DNA from: Branchiostoma belcheri
Taxonomy: Eukaryota > Chordata > Leptocardii > Amphioxiformes > Branchiostomatidae
Reading direction: 5' to 3'
Assembly (NCBI RefSeq): GCF_001625305.1
Contig: NW_017802791.1
Coordinates: 163,880 to 227,879 of the forward strand
DNA: 64,000 bases
A model generated the notes under the pieces. It ran no database searches. It had not been told where the DNA came from and saw only the letters and a list, made by a program, of their open reading frames with translations. The number at the start of each line of letters is the position of its first letter. Position 1 is the first letter of the stretch. Of this stretch, positions 38,957 through 47,773 are shown one piece after another. The position numbers and the translations under genes are program-made.

Positions 38957-41900
38957 ATGAAGACAGTGGCGGTGTTTCTCCTGCTGCTACACGGGACCAG
39001 TGCCGGGCCCGTCCCGACCGTTTCGGACTCGCAGGCCGCGGTTGAAGCGCTGACGAACGCCCGAGCTCTAACCCTGAGACTACACGGGAAAGCTGAGACC
39101 GCCTACGACGCATTCGTAAGTGTTATCATTCTATTCCACTTGTGATATCAAATTGAGTCCTTTTTCTATTATTTTAATTTTGAGTTTAAAAGAGAGATGA
39201 ATGTGTTAAACACTTTCATCTCTCTTTTAAACTCAAAATTTGTATGGTAGCGATACTTTTGCCTGTAACGTTTTGGTCACATGAAGCGCATCAAACAAAT
39301 GAGTAACGATGCTTAATAGATAGTAACACGAGTGAAAAGTCCCTTAAACGAGTTTCGGAAGTCGTACAAGAAGTCAGTAAATGAAATTTTGAATTTTGAC
39401 GAACCTTGGTCACGTGATTGAAACGACACACGAAAGTCGTTTGGTGGCTTCTGATTGGTCAGTGATGACGTCGTGGAACTGGGCAAGGGTAGAAGTCTGT
39501 GACCTACGTACATGCATACAGCACAGGGCACATACGTGAAACATGGACTAAAAGTGTGGTCTATACCTTTTTTACAGATCCAGGAAGAATTCAGCGGTGA
39601 CTCTGGCTACTGTGCGGAACAAATCATATGGGAAGAACTCATCAACACCAGAATGACTACAATGGAGTGGAGACAACTGGGGGTATGTACGCGTTTTTAA
39701 CTAGCTTGGAAACACACACTCACTTCCGGGTTGCTGTGCAATTGAGCAATTCGATAGTACGTTCGGACGTTGACCCCATGTGACGTCAGTGGAAAGTGCT
39801 TTTCTTCCATATATGGTCATGCTGTGTATAGTCTGTCGTCTAGGCAACGCCCGCCTTACTGCAAATAGTAGCGTACTCTATTATTTGTGACTTCTTGGAA
39901 CACCGGGCACATAGCCGAATAGCATTAGCCTCCACCAGGCCTTTCTACGGGAATACGGATCGTACAATTCGGCAAAGAAGGGAATAAAATTGGCCAACTT
40001 CGAAGTCCGGCCGCGGGGAGGTACTAGTAGTTTCTTTCCCTCCGGCCAGTCAAACCTACAAGGCAGCCAAATCCTCCTATATATATCCAGCGTAGTCAGT
40101 CTGGTAGAGACTAGAATAACGTGGTCTCCCAAGGACATTACACAATGTCTTTGGGCCTCCCCCTCCCCCTCCCCCAGATGAGGTAAACATTCGTCACAAA
40201 CCACGTACCAAGGCCATCCAAGGTCACCAGGGTTCAAACGTTTAGGGCGAGGACTTAACGTGATCCAGATGTCTGAAGCGTGTAGCTAACAGTTGTAGAT
40301 ACTGAATAGTAGTAACATAGAAGAACTTTATGGCACGACAATTGTACATTAACATATGAGGGCCTGCATGGGGGGTGGGGGGTGGTTAGTGATTACGAAT
40401 TACGCAAAATTTTCGCCACCGATTACGAATTACGTTAAAGTCTCAGAGCTGATTACGACTTTACGATTTGCGCTTAATGACTACGAATTAGGTTGATTTT
40501 TGGGGAGGCTGCCTACGAATTACGAAGTCTAAAAAGGTCTGATTACGCCTCACATATGCTCAGTGGTAGCGCATGTTGTGTTTGCTGGTTGTGTATTTAA
40601 AAGCGATTTCTGGACAAAAAAAAAATTAAAACAAACAGAAATATTTCGGATTGATATTGACGTTTATTGCCACTTTAACACATTTTTGCCACCATTTAAT
40701 ACTTGAAGCGTCTGCAAAAAGCAGTGACACGCTACGCGGGTAGTCCCTTCATTTTTGGTACCACCGACAAATATCTAAACTATCATACCATACAACACAA
40801 GCAACCGTCTTCCATAAATGACATTGCATTTTTGCAGAAACAGATTTGTAATACGGGATACTATGACTAGTATGAGTTGATTCAACATAATACATTCAAA
40901 AAAGAAATACTAACAGCAAAAGAAAATTGAGTTTTAAAATGAAAGTTAACTGCCCTGAAGTAACTTTTAGGTGTCAATTTCCGACTAGTTTGCCATCTGT
41001 TCAAACCGGATAGGGCAGTACCTGGTACAACTTGGAACGGAAATACAATATCCTGCATTTGCTTCCTTGTATTAAAATGACGTAATTCGGGAATTCCCCT
41101 CTTATTTCCCTTGTTGGGTGGGAAAAAATTAATGACGATCCCTATCTGTAGCCATGGCAACGTTTACACCGACGATGTCAAGAAATCAATGACTGAATTT
41201 TCTTTTCCTCCCATCCAGGATGAAGAGCGCCTCCAGCGACTTCGTCGTGACCTGCAGGTGTTCGGACTGTACCTTGAGGAGGTGAGGTTGGACGAGCTTG
41301 ATAAGGACGGCCACACAGACACGGCTGAGGCGGTGGGAGATGCGATAGACCAGCTGAACGGGCTCATGACAAGTATAGCTATCACGGTAAGACACTTTAA
41401 CCATATTTTTGGGTTCCAAAACGTTTCACTTTACGGCATTTAAAGGCATCCAGTGCAGTTTTTAGGGCTAGGAAACCCAATTTTTCAAAGTCAATATTCT
41501 AGTCATTTATCTACATTGTGAGTCAAAATCACAGTCCCAGTGTATATTGACACTCGTGGAGAAAAAATTCTGACGGAAAATGGTTACTAGGAGGGCCCTT
41601 GGCTGATTTTTTGGTACCACCAAAAAAATAAAGGACTCATCTTGTGGCTTGTTTCTGCAGTTTTAAATGCCCAAAGTATGAAATGCTGACTCAAATGTGC
41701 TGATGTGAAGCAGTATGTGTCAATGTCACAAAATTGCGTTATTCAGAATATTTCCAGTTTTGCTGCTCTAAAATCGCATTGGATGCCTTTAAGAGCATGC
41801 TTTAAACCATCATAGAAATTATGCAAATATGTGTGTATGCAAAAATTCTTCGAAATGTGGACAAATCACATTTTAAGCATTTGAAATCTATTCTAGATAA

Positions 41901-42288
41901 AGAGACTTTTGTATAGACTATTTCAAAATGTTTCAGATACATCTAAATGAATGTATTCTATATTACATTTATCTATCCATCTGTATTGTGAATATGTTTA
42001 ACTTTTCATTTTATAAAGATTATTGTGCCTAAGGTATCCTTTTGGAAAACCTTTATGTTGGCTTGAAATGGACTCTTTTCTCAATCTTATAATCTTTTTT
42101 TTTTTTTTCAGAACAATGTATTGGGATTTAGGTCTCCCGCCGACGTTCCAGAGATCACCACACTACGAGACCCTCCCAGCGAGTACGCCCGGTCCATCCG
42201 GGACTGTGTGGTACTGAGAGACTTCAAGAACCTGGTCTACAGAGTCCACAGGGACTTCACCGTCCTGCTGTCCAAGTACCGCAGCTAA
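38957..42288 (+). CDS. IL-6-like secreted four-helix cytokine candidate, copy 3
   Basis: Coding exons 38957-39115, 39578-39682, 41219-41386 and 42112-42288, all phase 0, give 202 aa. An upstream GTG is not used as the start because the ATG at 38957 aligns with copy 2. The signal peptide MKTVAVFLLLLHGTSA is followed by GPVPTV. Helix A is ARALTLRLHGKAETAYDAF then IQEEF; the AB loop has GYC and MEWRQL; helix B EERLQRLRRDLQVFGLYLEE; helix C AVGDAIDQLNGLMTSI; helix D SIRDCVVLRDFKNLV. Helix B LQVFGLYLEEV and helix D VLRDFKNL are the closest of the three to IL-6 (LLEFEVYLEYL, ILRSFKEFL, from memory). The 3' UTR is rich in ATTTA. No break is seen in the reading frame. Receptor and role are inferred. 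Confidence 0.88.
39176..39240. repeat. Near-perfect 32-bp-arm palindrome in intron
   Basis: 39176-39207 and 39209-39240 are inverse copies with one mismatch and a one-base centre. Copy 2 has only one arm ('tctcttttacactcaaaat' near 30262), so the palindrome formed after the duplication by local inverted duplication. Confidence 0.85.
39403..39475. promoter_or_regulatory. Conserved intronic block with CACGTG, inverted CCAAT and TGACGTC, copy 3
   Basis: Same motif order as 30440-30525: 'ttggtcacgtgattga', 'tctgattggtcag', 'gatgacgtcg'. Confidence 0.4.
39721..39816. promoter_or_regulatory. Conserved intronic ETS + CRE + CArG cluster, copy 3
   Basis: CACTTCCGGG at 39721, perfect CRE TGACGTCA at 39781 and CArG CCATATATGG at 39807-39816. 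The CArG box starts 125 bp after the AB-loop exon, as in copy 1. Confidence 0.55.
40358..40555. repeat. Degenerate GATTACG-type minisatellite, locus 2
   Basis: After 'gggcctgcatgggg' come repeated 'gattacgaattacg' units with 'ttaaag' or 'caaaa' spacers, like 26550-26800. Lies in intron 2 of cytokine-like gene 3. Confidence 0.65.
41444..41788. mobile_element. TTAA-target MITE, copy 2
   Basis: 345 bp with ends AGGCATCCAGTGC and inverse GCATTGGATGCCT, flanked by TTAA (41440-41443 and 41789-41792). Related to 15351-15702. Lies in intron 3 of cytokine-like gene 3 and is missing from copy 2. Confidence 0.88.
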
Positions 42289-42298
42289 GTCCTCCAAA

Positions 42299-42354
42299 TC
42301 TCGCGAGAATCCACGTGATGTCACGTGACTACATGACGTATGCTTCACAAGCAT
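42299..42354 (+). promoter_or_regulatory. 3' UTR block: TCTCGCGAGA, two CACGTG, triloop hairpin, copy 3
   Basis: TCTCGCGAGA at 42299, CACGTG at 42312 and 42322, hairpin ATGCTT-CAC-AAGCAT at 42340-42354. Same spacing from the stop codon as in copy 2. Confidence 0.5.
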
Positions 42355-42780
42355 TAGAACATATCTCTCTCATTGACATGAATCCTGTTTTAAAGGGTTC
42401 AGAGTATGTTGGCTCTTATTGCGAGCTCTTCTTATTATAACCATATATTATATTTAAACTGTGCCAAAACCTGTAACTACTGACTGAATTCTGATAGATA
42501 GATATGTACTGTCACGACTCAAAGATTTAGGTGTTCCAACTTAGGTGCTGCATTTAGTAGCTTTGACAATTATGACTTGAAATTGACTTGAATATTTTGT
42601 TTAGTTGATTGTGAATAGTTTACACACAATAGTATCCTTGATGCAAGGTGAAAAAAGTGTATAAGTTATATAAAAGCATAGAACAACGTAGAATTTAAGT
42701 TATTGTTGCTGTTTAGAAACCTAGTGGATAGACTTAGATTAATGGAAAATGTAGGAAATTTTAGTCATATGCTGCTCTTT

Positions 42781-43210
42781 TTATCTATTATTTATTTATT
42801 GTTATAGTGTTACAGTTCATACACCTCATAGATTTACATGTGTAATATTTATTAACGATATGTTAGTCTGTATGAAAATTGATGTTTATGAAAAGGCTGC
42901 TAAAATTTTACCATGTTATTTATTGTAAAAAAGGGGTGTTATTTATTTATTATTATTTAAACGTTAGAAGCGACGACTACCTCCCTATGTCGGTATTGCA
43001 AATGAAATGTGGCTGTGTGGTTTATTCATGCAAGGTACCACGTTGCAAAACGTAAATGTAAAATTTGCAATTGTTTATATTATTGTTAGTTATTTATTGA
43101 CAAGGTGCGGGCTACTTATTTATTATTGGTACTGTAGTACCATGTTAAAGTAGATATTTATGAAATGATTTATTTATTTATGTATGTATGTATTTATTTA
43201 TTTATTTATA
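42781..43210 (+). promoter_or_regulatory. AU-rich 3' UTR region, cytokine-like gene 3
   Basis: Three ATTTA clusters: 42781-42800, 42931-42960 and 43168-43210. They include TTATTTATT nonamers and are followed by the polyadenylation signal at 43272. Confidence 0.6.
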
Positions 43211-43271
43211 AAGATGTGTAGCATATCCACTGTTGGCTAACATCTACAAGAACTGTTGTGGATTTATGAAA

Positions 43272-43277
43272 AATAAA
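43272..43277 (+). terminator. Polyadenylation signal, cytokine-like gene 3
   Basis: AATAAA, conserved with 33911 in copy 2. Gives a 3' UTR of about 1 kb. Confidence 0.65.
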
Positions 43278-43385
43278 GACATGGAAAAATATACACCTGT
43301 ATCTATTTATTAGCTTTCATTCTGATAGCGGTCGAAAGCGATGGCAAACTGGCAATCAAGATTTCTAACTATTTTAACACTATAA

Positions 43386-43788
43386 GGCCACAGCAATTAA
43401 ATTTTCTGGATGACATCCTCCGGAGACCCCAAATCTAATGCAAGCGGTAAAAAAAAACAGGGCGGGCCGACAAAGCAAGGTTTCTACATGTTAAAATTTT
43501 GACTCAATCATTGTACAAATGGTTTTGATTCAGTGGGAAAATCACATATACACAGCCAGCATCACATATCACTGCATCAAAGTAAGAAACAAAACATTAA
43601 ACCAGAGCCTTTGCTTGTCTCCTCTTTTCATATTTATCTGCTATCCACTTTCCGGCATGACAACAGACATCTTTGCCAATTTTTGGTATGTTGACCACTG
43701 CCAGAAGGCAACAAGATTTTTTTTTCCTAAATCAGGCGAAAATGAATGCGCGCGCTGATGTCATCCATAAAAATTCCTTGCTGTGGCC
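43386..43788 (-). mobile_element. Harbinger-like MITE, subfamily A (reverse)
   Basis: The ends GGCCACAGCAATTAA and inverse TTCCTTGCTGTGGCC enclose a reverse copy of the 16460 element. The empty site is visible in duplication unit 1 near 34262. Confidence 0.88.
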
Positions 43789-44177
43789 TACGGAAAGATA
43801 ACGTTTTCCACCACACGCATTAAAAAATAACGCGATCGTCATATGTAGACATTGGGCCATGCGTGGTAGCAGGAGTTACGGCGATATCAAGCCGGTTCAA
43901 GCTGGATAAGTGTACATGTACACCACTGTCAGGACATGACAGGTCACCATCATTGTGTCGATCCCGGTCCCGGATTCTATTGTCTGATTATTCAGATTCA
44001 GATTCAGATTGGCTTTATTGATGTCGCAGTGGAGTACACTGAATTAAGATCAATATTACATAAAAGTACAATATAATGGTTGGCGATATAGGGTTAAAAG
44101 GTAGTGCAATAGCACAATAGACAGTATACGTAAGAGAATATTCGCTCATTGATAATACATTAAAAATAAGCTACAGA

Positions 44178-45641
44178 TTAAAAGTCATGCTGGTTCAACA
44201 ATCGAGTCAGGTAGGGTATTGGTGAGTTTCTGTATCTCTGTGTTTTAGCCTTTGGAATATCAAGTTTTTGAGCATTTCTGGTACTTCTGCCTGTGATACT
44301 AGATCTGCGACTCGGCAACAAATGCTCGAACTCAGACTTGATAAGTGATCTGGCAAAGTTCAGGCACAGAGTCTCACGCCTTTCGGCAAGCGTTGTGAGT
44401 TTCAAATGTTCGAGTGAGCTTGCATATCCGGTATAGGCAGGACCCATGATGATCCGACAGGCTCTTCGCTGTATCCGCTCCAGCTGATCAACTTGCTGTT
44501 TAGATAGTCCCGGGGACCAGACGGGAGCAGCGTACTCCATAAGTGGACGGATGTATGCAGTGTAGATGATTAGGAGTTCAGTTTGTGAGAGATTAAACTT
44601 CCTGAGACGCTTGAGAATAAACAGTTTCCTGGCAGCGTTTGCAGACATATGATTGACCTGTTCGTTCCAACGTAGATCACTCTGAACGCGAAGGCCGAGT
44701 ATCTTCAGGCAGGGGACAACAGACAGAACTGTGGAGTCAATCCGCAGTGGGGGGTAACAGTGGTGGGTTTCTGCAGAATGTAATGTGCATTGCTATGCAC
44801 TTGCTACTGTTCAAGAGCATGTTTTTGTCCATTGTCCAGGAATGTAGTTGGTCAAGGTCGTTTTGGAGACAGGACGGCAGATGGATGGATCTTGTTTCAA
44901 GAAAGTTCATGTCGTCTACGTATTTCAGGGCATAACTGACGGCATCACTAGCGGCATCGTCGATCAAAACGAGGAAGAGTATAGGTCCCAGTAAAGTGCC
45001 TTGGGCAACTCCGCAAGAGAGGGTTACCCAGTCGGAAAGGGCTCCTCTATACCGTACTCTCTGTTTTCTCGCAGAAATGAAGTCGCACACCCACGGAACG
45101 AGCTCGGGCCTCAGACCCTTGTTGAGCAGCTTAGTGATCACTGTATTATGGTCCACTCTGTCAAAAGCCTTAGTAAAATCAGTGGCTACAATGGTGCTGA
45201 TGGTTGATGGTGTGTCGGCTCCAAGGGATAGTCTGTCCACCAGGCTTAAGAGGGCGTGAACCGTGGAGCGGCCCTTTAAGCTGCCGAACTGCCGTTGGTC
45301 TAGCTTAATGTCGTCTGTAATCCACTTAGAGGCAAAGAATTCCGCAATCTTAGCAAACTGGGGGGTCAATGATATGGGCCTCAACTTGTCCAGTGTAGCA
45401 GGTTGGGATTTTGGAACAGGCACAACCACGGCTTGCTTCCACTGGTGAGGGACCACGCCAGTTGCAAATGACGCATTGAGGATGTGGCAGAGGGGAGAAG
45501 TCAGCTCACAGGCAAACTCTTTAATCAGTTTCGGTGGGATGTTATCAGGGCCTGAGGCTTTGTTTGGCTTTACTGCTCGAAGACGCTGGTAGACATCCAA
45601 GTCAAGTAACGTTGGCAGCTGTTCAGGGGAGGGGAGGAAGG
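44178..45641 (-). pseudogene. LINE reverse transcriptase domain
   Basis: Reverse transcriptase of a non-LTR retrotransposon. In order on the minus strand: KPNKASGPDNIPPKLIKEF, LRPISLTPQFAKIAEFF, DQRQFGSLKGRSTVHALL, ATDFTKAFDRVDHN, GVAQGTLLGPILFLVLID, then YVDDMNFLE (the catalytic DD). The C-terminal part has IYTAYIRPLMEYAAPVW and LERIQRRACRII. A frameshift separates the two parts near 44750, at a run of C. The protein continues directly from the endonuclease ORF once the inserted fragment is set aside (SLLP then SPEQLP). Clade is given as CR1/L2-like with moderate certainty. Confidence 0.85.
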
Positions 45642-46163
45642 ATCGTGGAGTATGCCTGTTGTGTATGGGACCCCTACACCGACGCTGACACAAATAAGAT
45701 CGAGAAAATCCAACGAAGGGCAGCACGCTTCGTTCTGAACAGACACCGAAACACCTCTAGTGTCTCTGACATGTTGGATGAGTTACAGTGGGCTTCTCTC
45801 CATGGCCGCCGCCGTACCACCAGACTCGCCATGATGTACAAGATCCAGCATGACCTTGCATGTGTGAGATGCGACGCCTTGAAGCCCGTGTCTGGCAGCA
45901 GGAGAAGCCGGAGAGGCCACAGTCAACAGCTCCAGGACATAACTTGCCGCACGAACTACAAACACTATTTCTTTCTTCCTCGCACTATCCGCGATTGGAA
46001 CGCCCTGCCCACAGACACTGTCCAATCCCCGTCTTTGGCCACCTTTGTCTCGAGGGTGTCCAGTCCGGCCTAGACTCAGTCACGCTGGTGACCTTCGACC
46101 CGAGACATGTCAATTATTGCCGGTATCGGCAGTTGGACATTACCGGAAGAAGAAGAAGAAGAA
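45642..46163 (+). mobile_element. 3' fragment of a second LINE inserted into the first
   Basis: The + strand encodes the end of a different ORF2: EYACCVWDPYTDADTNKIEK, IQRRAARFVLN, then FFLPRTIRDWNALPTDTV, with a stop at about 46073. A short 3' UTR ends in a (GAA)n tail. GAAGG at 45637-45641 and 46164-46168 is the target duplication. Strongly 5'-truncated, as is normal for LINE insertions. Confidence 0.88.
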
Positions 46164-46168
46164 GAAGG

Positions 46169-47773
46169 TAACAAGGAGGTGTTCAGCTCGGGTAGGGCAT
46201 TAGACACCTCGGCGAAGCTTGAGTTGATGATATTTGCGGTGGCGAGGTCATCATCAGCTGGAATGCCAGGAATTGTAATCGTACTGTTGGGTTTCTTCAT
46301 GTTAGCCATCTTCATGACTTCCTGGTGCCAGCGTTTTGGATTTGCGGATTGCAGCTTGCTAACTCTATCTGCATGGTATGTCTTTTTAGCTTTAGCCAAC
46401 GCTCTTTGTGTCAAGTTCCTGTAGAATCTAAAAGCCAGTGGGGTTTGATTGTGGAATGCCCTTTGCCTCAAGGCGATCAGCTGCTTAATGTGAGGAGTAA
46501 TCCACGGTTTATCGGTGTTGTGGATTTTAACGGTCCTGGCTGGGAAAAAGGTGTCAATAGCAGTTTGAAGTGTCTCGTGGAAAGCATCCGCCTTGGCAAT
46601 CACGCCCACAGCTTCATACACTTCGAGCCAGTTGTGAGAAGTGATCCATCTTCCGAATTCATGCATTTCTGTTTCACCAGTACGCCGGAAATTCTTCTTC
46701 ACGGGTTTGGTGGCTGGGGATTTCATTGCAGGGGACCAGAGGACTGTCGAATGATCACTGACTCCCACAGGGGGAAGAATGGTAGGGCGCTGATACTTGT
46801 CCTTCATGTTTGTTATGATCTGATCCAGTATCGCGTTTCCCCTAGTGTTGTTTTTGACAACCTGTGACAGTAGTCCGCCCCTACAGAGATCTGAGATGTC
46901 CACTCTGTTGAAGTCGCCGAGTAGGGCCAGGCCTATCTCGGGGTGTTTAGATCTCAGGTCGTCGCACACTGTTACGAGGTGGTTGATCAACTGATCACGG
47001 TAAGGCGAGTTGGGAGGAGAGTATATGCCGCATATGACTATCGCTGTCAATGATCTGGGAAGTCTATGAGGTCTAGTCCAAACCCAGACTGCTTCAAGGT
47101 GTTCAGGTACTTCATATTCAGTCAACTGTCGTGATGGTATCCGATCCTTGACATAGACTGCCACTCCACCCCCTCTTCTGTCTGGTCTGTGTTTGGAGTA
47201 CAGGTTATAGCCATCCAATTCAATAGCAGATGCTGGAAGGGAGTTAGAGAACCAGGTTTCGGAAACGACGCCGATATCAACAGAGTGGTGAAGTAACGTG
47301 GTATGAAACTCATCGAGTTTATTGATTAGAGATCGTGGGTTGCATAGCATCATTTGAGGGACACAAACATTGCTGTTGACTGAGCGAGTACCCTGATTGT
47401 GCTGCAATTGGATCAGACGGAGTGTTCTCGGCCTTTCGGTAATGTTCCGGTACGCAACACTGTTTTCCATAACACATGTGGATTTGCATATCACAGGAGT
47501 AGCTTGCGATGAAGACGCTGGCCTATTGTTCACTACAGTTTCAATGTGGCGAATAACATTTTTACCTGCTTTACAGCCTCTTGGTCTGCCGGATCTCTTG
47601 AGCAATCCAAGCTTCTTTAACAAGGACTTTTCCTGTGGTTGGAGAGCGTTGACAGCAGCGCGACAGGCGCGTATAAATCCCTGGGTGTAACTCAGTACCG
47701 ACGCCATGGCCGCACACTCAGACACAGTAGGTTGTAGGCAAAAGGTTCTTGTAAGAAAGCCGCAATTCGCCAA
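46169..47773 (-). CDS. LINE AP-endonuclease ORF (N-terminal part of ORF2)
   Basis: About 535 residues from the ATG at 47773 to the inserted fragment. A basic N-terminal stretch is followed by the endonuclease: CNPRSLINKLDEFHTTLL, IGVVSETWF (catalytic Glu), RRGGGVAVYVKD, ALLGDFNRVDISD and VGVSDHSTVLW (catalytic SDH). These are the hallmarks of APE-type non-LTR elements, which nick the target before reverse transcription. The reading frame is open over this whole part, so the insertion is not ancient. It is a mobile-element gene, not a host gene. Confidence 0.85.

Larger units (their letters stand above)
36128..43872 (+). repeat. Segmental duplication, unit 2 (carries cytokine-like gene 3)
   Basis: Collinear with 27425-34335. 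Insertions private to this unit include the TTAA element 41444-41788 and the Harbinger-like element 43386-43788, both with empty sites in unit 1. The stretch 36128-38590 upstream of the promoter contains no gene. Confidence 0.8.

Noticed and set aside
18122-42288. Assignment to the CNTF/CLCF1/CT-1 branch rather than IL-6
   Set aside because: EERLQ in helix B and R-x-x-RDF in helix D recall CNTF and CLCF1, but the signal peptide, PVP start, five-exon plan and helix motifs fit IL-6 better. No FxxK motif is seen. The branch cannot be fixed by eye.
46107-46867. + strand frames of 105 and 180 aa
   Set aside because: Antisense shadows of the LINE endonuclease ORF.
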